The notes beneath the pieces are model-generated. The model was not told the origin of the DNA. It saw only the letters and a list, made by a program, of their open reading frames with translations, and made no database searches. Source: Guyanagaster necrorhizus (lineage: Eukaryota > Basidiomycota > Agaricomycetes > Agaricales > Physalacriaceae). From it: DNA of 64,000 bases. The stretch covers positions 1,352,141 to 1,416,140 of the forward strand of contig NW_025064884.1 of assembly GCF_019112545.1 (NCBI RefSeq), in the 5' to 3' direction. Numbering within the stretch: the first letter of the stretch is position 1; every line of letters begins with the position of its first letter. Position numbers and translations under genes: made by a program. Shown here piece by piece: positions 23,155 to 35,793 of the stretch.

Positions 23155-24296
23155 GGTAGGAAGGAAAGATCAACCTCGGCAGTCTCCGAGCCCGGCCTAA
23201 AGGTATCCTTCCAATCTACGAAGATCTCTAACTTTTTCCAAGCGACCTGTGCTGCAAATTCGACTGCAGACGCGTCGATATTGCCCATGATATTCTCTTG
23301 CCGTCTGACCCTGCCCTGATTCCATCTTGACGCGTTATCGAACACTAGCTCTCGCAAGACTTGTTACCCTAAGTTGACGCCGGATAAATTCAAGGCACGT
23401 CGCTGATCACAAAGTGAAAGAGAAATTGCTCGCAGGAGGCGTTAGATTTGTAGATTCCATTCCCAAGGCGAGTAAGTCCATACTTTTCTGAGTTTAGCGC
23501 AGCACTTATCGATCACCAATATCAATAGAGTCCGAGTGGAAAACTACTTCGACGGGTCCTCCGAGATGGACTGAAGATTTCGCCAGCTTAAAGGTAGGCC
23601 AAATATATAAACGTCCGTACTCATTGATTCATGATTTACTTCTCAAACAAAGCATCGCTCCTTGAATAAAAACCATCAGAATTTTTGTTTCAAGTTGATA
23701 CGCTTAAGTCGAACAGAAAAGCAATCTTTCGAATAGCAATACAAGCTCAATGCTAGGAATAGTCGACACCACGTTGGAGCAACCCATCGTATATCGTCCT
23801 TGTCGAGAAAGTCTCCTGTTGTGATCCGGGCTTCGTGATGGCAGTGATATGGTGGTTAATGGTGGGAAGGGCACGAGAGAAATTGGTGAGACTGGCAGCC
23901 TCAAACTGGAGACGAAATTCCCCATGGGCATGAGAAGTCTGCTCGTTCGAACCTTCTACTGGCGAGCTAACGCTGAAAGGGCCCGAATCTCCGGTCAAAG
24001 TGATCACCGTCACGACAATACGTGCGGGGCGGACTCGTCATATACCAAACCGTGTATGAACTTGGTACCCCGAAGGATCCTGCACTTGCCATTACATTGA
24101 GAGTCTAAAGGACACATCTCAGTACATGAGGTCGAAACATTTAGCCATTGGTATTTGTTACAACAATACGATCACATAAATAAATCGGGACAGGTTCCTG
24201 AACACTTTGTTGGCTCAAAGAATGTAATTTAACAGTTATGCGGCGTAGCCTCTGATTTTGTCCTGTGGTTTGTCCTTGGAGGGGAAAAATCAGCTC
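23155..24296. other. Intergenic stretch with a broken minus-strand ORF
   Basis: On the minus strand, about 24085-23753, two protein-like segments lie in adjacent frames: MASAGSFGVPSSYTVWYMTS, then IVVTVITLTGDSGPFSVSS, which continues to a stop at 23753. An acceptor-like CTTTAG sits just before the first. I do not recognise the sequence, and a single-base shift separates the halves. It could be a relic of a small gene. The rest of the stretch shows nothing supported. Confidence 0.35.
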
Positions 24297-25694
24297 TTAT
24301 CGAGCACATGAATCACCGTGACTGACATTCATGCGAACCATTTTAAAATCATCGTCGAACACCTCCTTAGTTATCGCAACCACTGGCACTCGTCCTTGCA
24401 TTCTATCTGTCCGACGTGAGCCTTGCATCATTTGAGAATTGGCATCCCGTGTCATAGTGGATGTGATGCCCATATCGGATAAGGACATGTAGGCATCCCG
24501 TCCGCCAAGAATTTGGATTCGTGAATTCAGCACCATATAGACGGTATTAGCATATAGCTTGGTCATGATGAGGGCTGGTGTCCCGTAGAAGGTCTGATGA
24601 GGGAAGGCAAAAAAGAGGATAAGGTTCAGTAGAGCGACAACAGCTAAAATGAAAGTGGTGTTATTCCTGCAACAACGGTGGATGGTATTGAGTACCTGTC
24701 ACGAATCCCGTTTCAATAGTGAGGCGAATTAGCTTGGTGACAAGCATTCGGGTACGACGAAAACCAGTATCGCTGCGCATAAGCTACGAAATTTTATCAA
24801 CAATCAGTGAAGATAACCCAAGGAGAGGAAGACCCCACGTAGAAAGTCATGCAGATGGCGATGACGATATCACTCAGAGCGGAGGCTCCACACCAAAACT
24901 ACGAATGGGTCAGCACGGCGAATATGGGAAGTCCAGTCAGCTGCTTACCCCGACAGCAATACTCGTCTTCCTATTATTGAGTTTAATAATGTTGCCTGCT
25001 TGGAACGAGTAGACGCCTGTGATTATAGCTGCCACAGAGCTGGTCAAAGAGACCTGTATATATGTGAGCAAGACTATCACGGAGGAAGAACATAGTGACT
25101 AACACAGGTGACGAATATAGGGACAATTTGTGACTTTGACAACATGAAGATTCGGTACGCATAGAAGGTCTGCCCGATACAAGCAACTGTACTCATTATT
25201 AGTAACAGAAAATGAGCAGAAGAAAATGCAAGCACCAGCAGCGCTCGTGATTGGGACAGTGAGCCAGTTAAAATGCATATCTGTAAGGGCTTCCATATCA
25301 CCGAAGCCGTACCCGAACGTTGCAAAGGCGTCGTGAGTGACAAGCGTCGTCTGAACAAATTCGACAATGTAGATGCCATAGACGAGACATTTTGTGGATT
25401 GTCTGTCCTTCGGAAATGCCAGATAGTACAGATCTACGAGAATGCATTAGAGATAATTTAGTTGGAAAAGATCTAGAGCGACGCACACAGCTGCGTAGAA
25501 AGGGTCCCGAAGAGTCCCCAGTGCAAGAGATATGCAACAATCTGAATTGTCGTGTTAGGGACTTGGTAGTGGTGGATTAAGCGAAGACAAACCAAAGGTC
25601 CAGATCTGAAATAACAAGATTCAGAACATGCCACTAATTTCCCGATGATAACTTACAGCCTTTCTATGGGATAAGCTGTGGAGACGTGCTGCAT
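24297..25694 (-). CDS. DUF6534 multi-pass membrane protein
   Basis: Nine exons give 328 residues with about seven hydrophobic helices, the usual plan of this basidiomycete-expanded family of unknown function. Exons: 25657-25694, 25593-25605 (a 13-nt microexon), 25487-25541, 25236-25433, 25104-25186, 24949-25053, 24839-24898, 24696-24783, 24297-24643. Landmarks are SGPLIVAYLLHWGLFGTL, YYLAFPKDRQSTKCLVYGIY, SQIVPIFVTC, WCGASALSDIVIAICMTFY, TGFRRTRMLVTKLIRLTIET and KLYANTVYMVLNSR, followed by a hydrophilic cytosolic-type tail. All splices are in phase. Including the microexon gives an N-terminus that fits the family, whereas skipping it breaks the frame. No lesion was found. Confidence 0.85.
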
Positions 25695-26875
25695 ATTGTA
25701 TCTGGGGTCGTTTTCACGGTTCTGAAGAGAAAGAGCCTGTACATATATTTCCGACAGTCAATTCATGTGGTAAGCGCATCGACTCATCAACCCATTGTCA
25801 TCGCGGTCAGGTTGATGATTGAAAGTCTATTTCTGCAAAGTCTAAGGTTCCCTGGGGGATAAGAATGAGGAATACAAGAGGGGGTTAACACTGGCCATGG
25901 GAAACAGCTGTTGAATTACTCTGTAGACAAGGTCGATGGCGCGGGACTTTTTCGGGGTGCCGGTCCGGCTTGACCTGCTAGCGTAGTCTCGTAAACCAGA
26001 CTCAACGATCCGTATGAAGATAAGTCGTTCAATAGTTCAAGCACTCAGATTTGAATGTCTGATGGTCCGTTAACGGAAGAATCCAACGTTGACATTGTAA
26101 GTTTTGATCTATTAGATACGCATTCATCCACTGATATCCAGGCTATTCTGTGCTGCAATGTAAACCTGACGGCCCCACGCTGATCCGAGTCGCGAGGAAC
26201 TTGATATCACGGTCATAATGTGCACAATGTGATGACCGAGTTTCACACACCACAGGTGAGAAAAAAGTTTCAAGGTGGAAAGCTTTCTTGTTGTCTTGCA
26301 ATAGTACGACTTACAGATCATCTAGCAAAATTCCCGCTTATCTTTTGGAATTAAGACTCGGTTCCACGAATAGTGAACTTCGTCAGAATCAAATGTGGGT
26401 ATCTCGGAAAGAACCCATCAAATAAGGAGCTACTCAAGCTCCGGAACACATGCTATATCAAGGTCCCGATTGTGGTAGCCAGTCCTGTGGTACTGCAGAA
26501 ATAGATCGATAAAAATGATTTCTATTACTACGTACGCTCTGTGCGACTTCGTCCACAACATCAGTGCAAGAGGAAATGCCTTTGTAGCTGCGATTCTGAT
26601 GGGGGTGATTATATGATAACCCTTGAACTTGCTGGAACTGGACAGGTTTAAGGGGTATCATCAGCTTTTGAATTTTTAATGCTTGCTTTCTATAGGCATC
26701 AAAAGCAGCTTCGCATACCCTAGATTCTTCCGTCTTCGGGGTTCTTTTTGATCTTTCGCGTGTCTGGTGATTTTGTTCGTACAAAGAAGTCCCACACCCA
26801 TTGGATCGCGGCATCAATACGCACACGGGCGGCTATATCGGTATCCACCTCTTTGAACCAGGCCATCTCTGTATT
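25695..26875. other. Intergenic stretch, divergent promoters
   Basis: About 1.2 kb between the divergent DUF6534 gene and the MFS transporter. A minus-strand open frame at 26458-26826 is protein-like in places but has no recognised family or clear splice context and was not called. Confidence 0.4.
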
Positions 26876-29077
26876 ATGTCTCCCTCTCGACAACCTTACT
26901 CTATGGAGAGTAGTCCAGGAGACGTAGAACTGGGACAAAGCTTGAGGGCTCAGGGTTCCAATTTAGGATCACAGCCTGAAACTCGAGTGGGAAGCATAAT
27001 CAACGAAAAGGTCGACGCAAAGGATGAAGCTTTGCGAGTCGAGGAGCCTTCAAGTGCACCCCAGTTTGTCGAAGGCACAGTCCAAGGATGGTTAACGGTC
27101 TGTGGCGCGTAAGTTCTTCCCTCTTTCGTTGGTCTCTGCTATGATGAAAACTCGTGCTTCCAGATCTCTAGTTGCGATGTGTACGTGTGTTCTTCTTTTT
27201 TTAAAATACTGCTTATCCTAACCGACACCAGGCACGTTTGGAAACATTCAGGTAGCAGCATCCTTCTGCTATTCGACCCAACCATCTGATCACGTATTTC
27301 ACTAGTCCTTTGGAGGTTTGTTTTACGTGTTTCTAATATTCACCTGCATGGCTCATTGCCCTTAAAAATAGTCTACCAAGCCTATTATACCGTATGTTAC
27401 GTCTGCCCTTCAAACTGATCCTATTGGTAACACTCGAGATAGCAAACCTTTCTCTCTGGCAACTCGCCGTCTAAGATAAGCTGGATCGGTTCCGTCCAGC
27501 TATGCCTCCAGTTTACTGTTGGGGTTTTCTCGGGAAAACTCTTCGATCGAGGCTACTTCCACTCTCTCATGATTGGTGGTGGCCTCTTTTTCCTCTTCTC
27601 GTGAGTTTATCTCTGCAGAACGTACTCAGATTCAGATTCATTCCTTGTCAGATCTTTTATGCTCTCACTCGTTAAACCTCATCAGTTCTATCAAGCCCTG
27701 TTGGCGCAGGGTCTTGGCATGGGTATCGGGATGGGTTGTATGTTTTTGCCAGCCTTAAGCATCACGTCGCACTATTTCAGGAAGAGGAGAGCCGTTGCCA
27801 TGGGGTTGGTGGTAGCGAGTACATGCCTTCCCTTTATTTCGCCACCTGAAACCTACTGACGGTCTTTGGAGGCGGGTCCTTGGGAGGCGTCATTTACTCG
27901 ATTCTCCTGAATAAAATATTTCCTCGGGAGGAACTAGGATTTCCTTGGGCAGTTCGGTGAGCCGATGGACTGTTTCCTGTGGCGAGCTTCCGTCTCATGG
28001 TATTCCAGTTTCATCGCATTCATCAACATCATCTTCTTGGTTGTCGCGAACCTGATCATGAAGCCGAGATGTGGGGCAACTCTACACATTCACTTCTACT
28101 TTAAAAATTTCACTGAATTACACTTCTAGGGCCGACCCGCAAACGCGCTCCAGTGGATATGAGTCAAATCATACATGATCCCCCATATTGGGTGACGATT
28201 ATAGGGTGAGTTGTATCGCCTGTTATTTTTAGTCCCTTCTACCAACTCCCAAAAGGCTTTTTCTAGGATTCTGGGGGATATTCATCCCATGCACGTGTCG
28301 TCCGTCTCCGCCTCATCCTAAGGTGCTTATGATACCGCTTTGACAGACTTTTACCTGCAGCTCTTCTCTGAGACTCATGGAATAGATCCTAGCTTTCTAA
28401 CTTGGACGGTACGCTTTAGATCTGTCTGCAGCTTTATCTGTGACTCACAGCAGTGGCATAATAGCTTCCCATCCTCAATGCCGGGGCCGTTTTCGGGCGG
28501 TTCGTGCCCAACTTCCTAGCCGATAAATACGGCCCGTTGAATGGTAAGTCGAATGATGTTGACTATTGCAAGCCGACCTAATATCCCTTCAGTCATCATT
28601 CCAAGTGGAATTATCTCAGCCGGAACGCTGTGGGCTCTTCTCGGCGTTAGAACCGTTGCAGGGGTGGTATTATTTGGGCTGGTATATGGATTTGTCTCTG
28701 GCACATTTTTGACCCTTGCGTCTCCGGCCCTCGCGGCGTTCACCCGGAGCCCTACATTAGACGACATAGGGTAAGATTCTCCGTCTAGCGAATTTTCTGT
28801 CCTGATTTTTGGGCAAGGCTTCGGATTGGCATATCGTGCTTCTTCACTGGGTTAGCACTGTTGACAGGCAATCCAATCGCGGGCGCTTTGCTGTCCGCTC
28901 CAAAGTACATCTGGTGGCGTCCGCTTACTTTTGCCTGCGTAAGTAGCCGGTGGACATTAGCTTTGGATGGGTGCTTAGACATCTGCATTCTAGGTCGTGA
29001 TCATGGCTGGCACTATTTGCATTACAATCGCTCGACAGGCACTAGTGCGAAGGAAGGGTGGCGTGAAATTTATCTAA
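26876..29077 (+). CDS. MFS transporter, monocarboxylate-porter type
   Basis: Sixteen exons encode about 468 residues with 12 predicted membrane helices. A hydrophilic N-terminus (MSPSRQPYSM) leads into EGTVQGWLTVCGASLVAMCT, FGVYQAYYTQTFL, then SWIGSVQLCLQFTVGVFSG, YFRKRRAVAMGLVVA, SGSLGGVIYSILLN, GLFLGFWGIFIP, FYLQLFSETHGI and AGAVFGRFVPNFLADKYGP, the signature order of fungal MCT-like porters for monocarboxylates or related organic acids. Substrate cannot be read from sequence. Exons include 17-, 20-, 10- and 20-nt pieces (27164-27180, 27232-27251, 27306-27315, 27372-27391). All joins are in phase and no stop remains. At 28291 the intron either has a GC donor (giving IPYFYLQ, as in relatives) or a GT donor nine bases later (giving IPCTCHFYLQ). 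Confidence 0.88.
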
Positions 29078-30280
29078 CCAGCTTCGTTTGCCCAGGCGAG
29101 CGGAGAACTACGTAGAAGCGATATTATTCTGACTAGATCCATCTTATTTACATGATTTCTGATTTCATCTTTCTTCATTCTACGTACTTGGGTTCGGGTA
29201 TACCTGACGACTTGGCGTAGTTTACAGTTTAGATTTCTCGTCTCTCTAGACAGCCGCACATTCCTCAGATTTATAGATTCTCTTTCCCCAGGCCCACACG
29301 GGATTGTTTTTTTAATTCAATCTTACAGCCGTTTGCATACAGGTTAACAATCAGGGACATTTTTGCGGATGATGAAAGAAAAAGCAATCGATCTTCATCA
29401 CTGTAGACGGGGGTTCCGAGATCGCCGAAATAGCCATAAACCAGCCCATAACCGCCATAACAACATCTTACACTGACAGTCCCTTAAACTATGGTTTATT
29501 ACGAAGTCGTAGTCGCTCTCTTCGCTTGTATAAAAGTCGCATTACTGTCAAGCTCTATACAAATGACTGTAGAGTAATAAGCGTAACATTATGGTCTACG
29601 TTCCTGAAAACTTGGTATGTGTATGACATCTTTCCAACATCTCAGGTAGTCGTATGGAAAGTGAAAATTAACTGGTCCAAACCGAAGCCAGCAATATTCA
29701 AATGAAGAGTTTTCTGGGTATACCTCATCACCTGAATTATGCATGCTCGCGCGAGAATCATATTACAGGACAGTGAGTGACAGCAATTTCGTAGCTAAGG
29801 TAAGTTAGGTAGGGGCATTGTTGATCGTCCTCATCAAAAAAGTGCGTACAAGGTTCGACGAGGAGAAAATCCAACTAGGAAATTGCATTTCGAGAGAAGG
29901 GGAACGGGGAGAGCATAAGTAAGAAAACGAAAGGACCACCCGCTAGATAGGCGAAAGAGAGTAAAGATATGATACGATATTCGCACACAAGTTAATGGAA
30001 TAAACAGGTATTTTCTGAATAATTAAGGAAAAAGGGAAGAATGAAAAAGGATGGAATGAAAACACGAAGGTGATAAAGAAATGACAACCAATAGCCCAAG
30101 GGGGTGGTTCTCTGGCTCAAAGAGAAAATTCCAAACCAAAAACCAACCCCAAGCCCCCAGATGCAGTGCGACTGGGAATACCCCTTTTTCGATTCATCGC
30201 ATCCGACAGTGGGTAGGAGGTGAAGGGGAAGGGGTATCCTTGAATTACGATCCAATCCATAGTTGAAGAAGAAATACCAT
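29078..30280. other. Gene-free stretch
   Basis: About 1.2 kb between convergent gene ends. AT-rich, with scattered homopolymer runs. No coding exon, RNA gene or repeat was recognised. Confidence 0.4.
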
Positions 30281-32495
30281 CTATGCCGTCATCGGCTCGA
30301 CGTTGGCGGCGTCATCCCCATCCCCACTCTCAACGCCCTCCATATCTTCGGGAGCGCCCACAGCCGACGCAGACCTCCGTCCACCAGATGCCCCTTGTGG
30401 TCCTGATCTCGGAGGGTTCGCGCACCGATCCTTCCCATGCGCGACTCTCAAGTTGGCATATTCGGGCTTACTCTTGATGGCCTCAATGGCCTTGATCGCG
30501 TTGGATATGTTCGTAAAGTTGACAAAGGCACAGTTCCTGTTATACACTTAGTCGATGATTATCCTGGAGAACGAGGACACATACTTTTCCTTGAGAAAGT
30601 TGACCAGCTCGATGTCACCATATTCTCCAAAGTCCCTCTTCAGTCGCTCCTCCGTGAACGTCTCAAAGTCCTCGACGTTTCCAATGTACACATTCCTCGT
30701 GGCGCCCGAGTGAACGGCAAGAGCCAAGGTAGGGGGAAGAGCGCCGGAATTCTTTCCCCATCCAATCTTCAGCCGCCTGTTGTTGATTGTCATGCCCTGG
30801 TATGATGCCACCTGGAAGAATGTGAAGGCCGCAGCAGGGTCGACAAATGTGACGAACTGAAAAAAGATTAGTGTCAGTAAGTGATATGGCGGCACAGACG
30901 CACAGCGATATGCTTATCCTGCATGTATCGTATGCTCTGCAGGACACCACCCCTGATCGAATTGCACAGGTCCTCGGTCGAGGTCTCTGGGTGGATATTA
31001 CCCAGATAAACGGTTCGGTTCAATCCTTGCATGCCTGCTCCAGCACCGGCAGCCATGAGCGCGTCTACAGACGGCGAGAAGGGATTATAGGGGCTGAAGG
31101 GGTTGTTGAATCCATTCGGGTTGGCACTCATTGGCGAGTGCATAGCCGTCTGAGGCGAAGCCGTCTGAGCGATCAAAGACTGGGCAGCAGCAGCTTGCGC
31201 CTGTTGGGCGGCGGCCTGCTGCGATTTGGGAATATAAGCGCATCGGTCCTTGCCGTAGTTGACACGTTTGCCTGCCCAGTTCGGTTCCGTAGGAAGCGTA
31301 TTAACAACCTAATCGAATGTCAGTACCCTAATTCAATAGCAGAATTCTGTACTACATGCCTTGGTGGCAATCGCAATGCTCAAAAAGTGAACGAAGCCAA
31401 TGTTCTTGTCCCGGACGATTTTAACCTGGTCAATCAAGCCAAACCTGCTTAACTCATCACGCAGCTGCTCCTCTGTCATATTCTCATCTAATCCGCCGAG
31501 ATATACATTCCGGCTGGCATTGCTCTGACTGATTGCTAAGGCTACCTGGGCGGGGACTGGGCTGGGTTTACCCCAGCCGATCTTGAGCTCCTGTCCGTGG
31601 AGTGCGAGCTTCTTGATGGTGGCATCCGCGTGAAAAGCAGCAGCAGTACCGCCATCAAGGAAGGAAAGGAAAACGCAAGATTTTTCTGGAAGAACGCGGA
31701 TAGATTCTAGGGGCCCGAAATGGACGAGGTTCAGGAGTTCGTCAACGGACGCAGTGGCGGGAAGATTTCCAATGTACACCGTACGTCCCTGGAGGGTTCC
31801 TGAAGACGCCGAGAGGGCGGCAGAGAGGGCGGCAGCTGGTGTGTAGGCATGAGCAGCATGAATGTTGAGAGATGGCAGACGCTGTTGCCCGAAACCCTGT
31901 AGTTCATGAGATAAGCAAATTAACAAGATACGCAACCCACACACCTGGGAAAAATTGGGCATTTGACCATTGTATGGGAACCCTAGCATGTTCATTGACG
32001 GAATCCCAAGTCCCAACATGTTGTATGTACCAAAGCCACCATACGGCGACGCTCCCCCGGGACTCGGCTGCTGCTGCTGTTGTTGAGCGAATCCAGCTGC
32101 AGAATTGGGGCTGAGCTGGCCACCCATACCTGATCCATTCGTCTGAGTGTTGATGGAAAGTGGCGGGGTCGAGTAAAGCTGGTTCGGGCCAAAAGGGGTC
32201 GCAGAAGGAGACGTGTTGAAGCCAGGCTGGGCCATGCCAGCTTGAGGACCATAGCCGTAATTGGCAAAGGCGTCGTGGGGCGACGAGCCAGTAGGAGATC
32301 CGGCGGTATTTTGAGAAAAGGGAGGTGACCAGCGGGCCTTTTTGGCATCAGGACCGCCAACTGGCTCCATGGAGCGCTACCACAGGTAAGATATGGTGAA
32401 AAGACAGAAAATTTGAGGAAGAAACATACCTTCATCATGTCGATTTCAAAACCGTAAGGATACTGAGAATCAAAGGCAGTCTGTGCACCGTCCAT
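30281..32495 (-). CDS. Four-RRM RNA-binding protein, Nrd1-like
   Basis: Six exons (32430-32495, 31945-32376, 31360-31896, 30904-31308, 30585-30856, 30281-30536) give about 655 residues. After a Gln/Pro/Gly-rich N-terminus come four RNA-recognition motifs, each with RNP2 and RNP1: [84 protein letters not shown] 2 and 4 end in the GKDRC signature of the S. pombe Nrd1 (negative regulator of differentiation) family, which binds and stabilises mRNAs. The third intron (31309-31359) starts AAG|GCATGT, a GC donor that is required to keep RRM2 in frame. The C-terminus is acidic. A pyrimidine-rich coding-strand leader precedes the ATG. Confidence 0.9.
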
Positions 32496-34105
32496 GATGA
32501 AAAGAAGGGAAAGGACAGAAAGGGGGCAGGAAAAGAGTTAGAAAAGCGTAACGCAAAGGAATGTATGCGCAAAGGAGTGACAGGTGTGGGTGAAAAAAGA
32601 CACGCACAAGAAAAAAAGAGTGGGATATAAAATATCAGTATCAACTCTAGCACATGCAGAAATCTCGTCAAAGGATGAGCAAGGACGAAATAAAAGTCAA
32701 TGAGAACTGCAAGAATGCCTCCAAAACGAACTAAATCGCTCGAAGAGACGGTAAGGAAGGTGCTATCCGAAGACAACGAATGCTGAAAATTGTCCCACGA
32801 TCCACATACTGCGCACGGGCCACCTGCGGCCCGGCCGCCGATCCCGAAATGCGAACAAGGGTCGAAGTTGCGGAAAAACAAGGTGGTATTGATGGTTGAG
32901 TTCACTAGTTCACTACGTTGGGACGAGAGGAAGACAGAACAGGGTATCAACGAAAGGGAATACAGTAGGTACAAGCAATGGGTACGAGGTGTAATACTTA
33001 AGAGACAGCAGCGGCGTGGTGAATACAACGGACAGTGGACATTGAGAGGCAATTCGTGAGAGGGAGAAGAAAGATGCAAATTCAGAGGCGGACATACGAT
33101 TTTGGGAAGGAAAATGAACTGGACTTCAGCTAGTAGTCAGCGACAATTTACATTAAATTTACAACACGATACAGACACGGTAAATTTAAAGAAGATCCCG
33201 ATGCCGAAGAACTCTGGAATCATCAAGGGAAAAATATACGATACCCGAGTCGCTAGAATGATCGTTTTCAGCCTAAGAAGAGGATCCGTCACCGAGCCCA
33301 GTCTAGAATATACGCAGACATGCGGTCAGTCACCGGTTCGGAGCTAGGGATATCAATTTCGACTATGACTACTATCCGAGAGAGCGCCCAAATCCCAAAA
33401 TTCCCGATGTCATATCATAAAAGCAATTTTAGGACCGCCCGTCCGGGAGGATTCCGATTCTTGTTGAAGCTGACACAACCTCCAAAGTGGTCACTCTCAG
33501 TGCACAGTGAGATGAGGGTGTAGCAAGTTAAAGAATGCAAAAGATGGTCTTTACAGTGCTTGGTGATTATGAGGTCGCTAAGCACACCTCTTTCGGTTGC
33601 CGACCCAGCCTAGGCACCTAATGGATGACAGTGAACGAAGGAGGGGTACCATCGACTGGTAATCATTGACGAATAGGGTATACTAGGTTTACTTCAATTT
33701 GAGTGAAGCAGGAGCGGTGTTTTATGCTACCATACTATTCCATTCCTTTCCGACGGCAGAATAGTCCTTTTTAAGATCACTGAGTTACGTCCAGTCGGGT
33801 GAAGGTTGTCCAGTCGAGGTAGAGTCTGAGAAACGTCTTCGTCTGGTTCCTCTTGGAGAATAATCGCAGAAGAACGACAGTCTCCAACCAGGTGACCGCA
33901 GTGTTAACCGGCCGGCAGCGGGATTCTATCATTCCAACGGAGCCTTCCGAGTCAACATCTTCTGACATTATGCCGGAAAGGACGAACACTCGCAAACGCG
34001 GTAGAAGAGTGACGGCATCCGCAGAAGGAACGGTGCGTCTGATCGTGAGTTTGTCGAAAAATGACCTCGCAAAGGTTTCGAGAAGGAATGTTCAAGTCGG
34101 ATATC
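32496..34105. other. Gene-free stretch upstream of the RRM gene
   Basis: About 1.6 kb. The 600 nt next to the RRM gene are pyrimidine-rich on its coding strand and contain a long but low-complexity open frame (32435-33079) that I read as 5' leader, not a gene. Nothing else is supported. Confidence 0.4.
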
Positions 34106-35340
34106 TTACAAGGTAGGTGTTAAGCATATGGTGCTCAATATGCACTCCGTCAACACCAAACCGTGGATAAATCTTAGTCTTGTTGAAGGGCAATAGAATC
34201 GATCAATAAGATTCCGGATTGCCGTAAACGTATTGTCGACGTCGAACTCTTTGTTAAAAGTCCATCCGTCGAAGAACAGTGTTGACAGAGCAGGGGTTGT
34301 GAGCTGATTGAGTACTTGGAAGGATGGGCGCTGATGAGTTAACCGCATTGAAAAGTTTAGCAAACGAAGCTCGCGACAGATAACCTGGGCTTGCTCCTCA
34401 TCAATGAGGCTCGTGTCCCATGACTCGCATCTCAAATGGCACTCCTCGATATTAGGCATTGATCGAAGTTGGTCCACGATCTCCAATGCAGATGGATGTG
34501 CATCATGAAGAAAGGCGTGATCGCTTCTGAAACCAATAATCTGATTCCAGGGCAAAGTAAACGACCGTGAAGGATACTTGATGTCCATCACTTCTATCGT
34601 CCGTAGCTTAGGCGCACCATCAAACAGCACCGTTCCTTCTAGCTCACTCATCTCTCCACCGTCGGTAGAAAGAAGGATCAGGTGCTCAGGGATGGGAAGG
34701 ATAACCGTAACGGTGGCAGGGATGAAAATGCAGCAAAGAACATGGCTAGGAAGAGAACCTGTATTCTCTCCGAAGCCGAGAAAAGAGGGGCAATCAAAGC
34801 TTCGGGGAGCTCATGGGAGTTACTTTCTTCCGCGTCACGATGAATCATTACAGTCAAACGATGCTGCTTCGAACGAGCAAGCTGTCGACTCAGGAGACGC
34901 ATATATCGATACGTGCGCATGAAGAAATTATTGTCCGTAACGATAACGTTTAGGTATGAGCAGAGCTCCGGGAAAGACAGGACGACTTCTCTGACAGTTT
35001 CGTAGAAAATTCGGCAGAGTATTCCAGACGGAAGGCTCCTGACGAGACTGAGGAGTTTCTTCCTGAAATTTATGGCATCAGAAAGCTTCTCTCGCTCCGC
35101 CAAGATGTGCTCTACTTCGTTGTCGATTAAGGAGACCTGCTGCAAGAATGTGGTTTGCAATTCTCCAAGATTGACAACTCGGGAATCAAGAGCGGTCATG
35201 CACTCTGAATATTCGTCTATCATTCCTTTTAAAGTGGCAGCTTCAGCGGGCAACGTTTCCTCGTTCCGGCGCGTCAGATGCGCCAAATTGCTGTTTTCCA
35301 ATGCATTATCGGAAAAAGTGGATGTAGCACGGAAAGTCAT
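34106..35340 (-). pseudogene. F-box/LRR-like protein pseudogene
   Basis: The N-terminal frame (35340-34678) begins MTFRATSTFS, has a coiled coil typical of the family, then the F-box start LLSLVRSLPSGILCRIFYETV. The second half of the box, usually a Cys-Arg-x-Trp block, is absent, which suggests an internal deletion. The frame ends at a TGA just after LRLSFPSLST. A frame displaced by one base carries on with IPEHLILLSTDGGEMSELEG and runs to 34106. F-box proteins recruit targets to SCF ubiquitin ligases. Basidiomycete genomes hold many fast-evolving copies. Deletion plus frameshift argue that this copy is dead. Confidence 0.7.
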
Positions 35341-35793
35341 GATCTGGGCAAGTGCAACCTCCAGAGCAAGGCTTCCATTGCGAAGGACAATTCAGCTGAG
35401 CCATTGCGTCAATACCTGGAGAATATCTGGACACAAAAGTGGTCAGAAACACTGTAAGATAAACAAAGGAGCAAAACGGGTACATTGCAATTTGACCGAT
35501 GGGTTTTGGGACAAAATAGAAGCCTTCCAAGTTCCGAATAGATTTACCTGAAGCTGTCTGAGAGTCCCACAAAGCCTGAGCAACATTTCGCACCCACCGT
35601 GACCAGACAAAGGTATGAAACCTGCTGCTAGAGTGGCCAAGTGGTAGTTGACGTAAAAAATTCGGAATTCGGACCGACTACGCGTCTCGCTGACAAACCA
35701 GTGAACAATGTCCATTGTCTATTACCTATTTTGGATATCAACGTCGACGACGACGATGAGCAAAGCATCCCACAACGCAGAGCAGGCATATCT
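35341..35793. other. Divergent intergenic stretch
   Basis: This lies between the F-box relic and the J-protein start. A tRNA A-box-like TGGCCAAGTGG at 35634-35644 has no matching B box and was rejected. An open frame in phase with the J-protein extends upstream to 35641 but lacks family similarity. Confidence 0.4.

Noticed and set aside
26458..26938. Minus-strand open frames overlapping the start of the MFS gene
   Set aside because: No family recognised, no clear splice structure, and overlap with a well-supported gene on the opposite strand.
32435..33079. 214-codon minus-strand open frame upstream of the RRM gene
   Set aside because: Low-complexity Ser/Leu/Phe/Pro composition from a pyrimidine-rich leader; it overlaps the true first exon in another frame.
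35625..35720. A-box-like TGGCCAAGTGGTAG suggesting a Ser or Leu tRNA
   Set aside because: No B box (GGTTCRAATCC) or acceptor pairing follows within tRNA distance.
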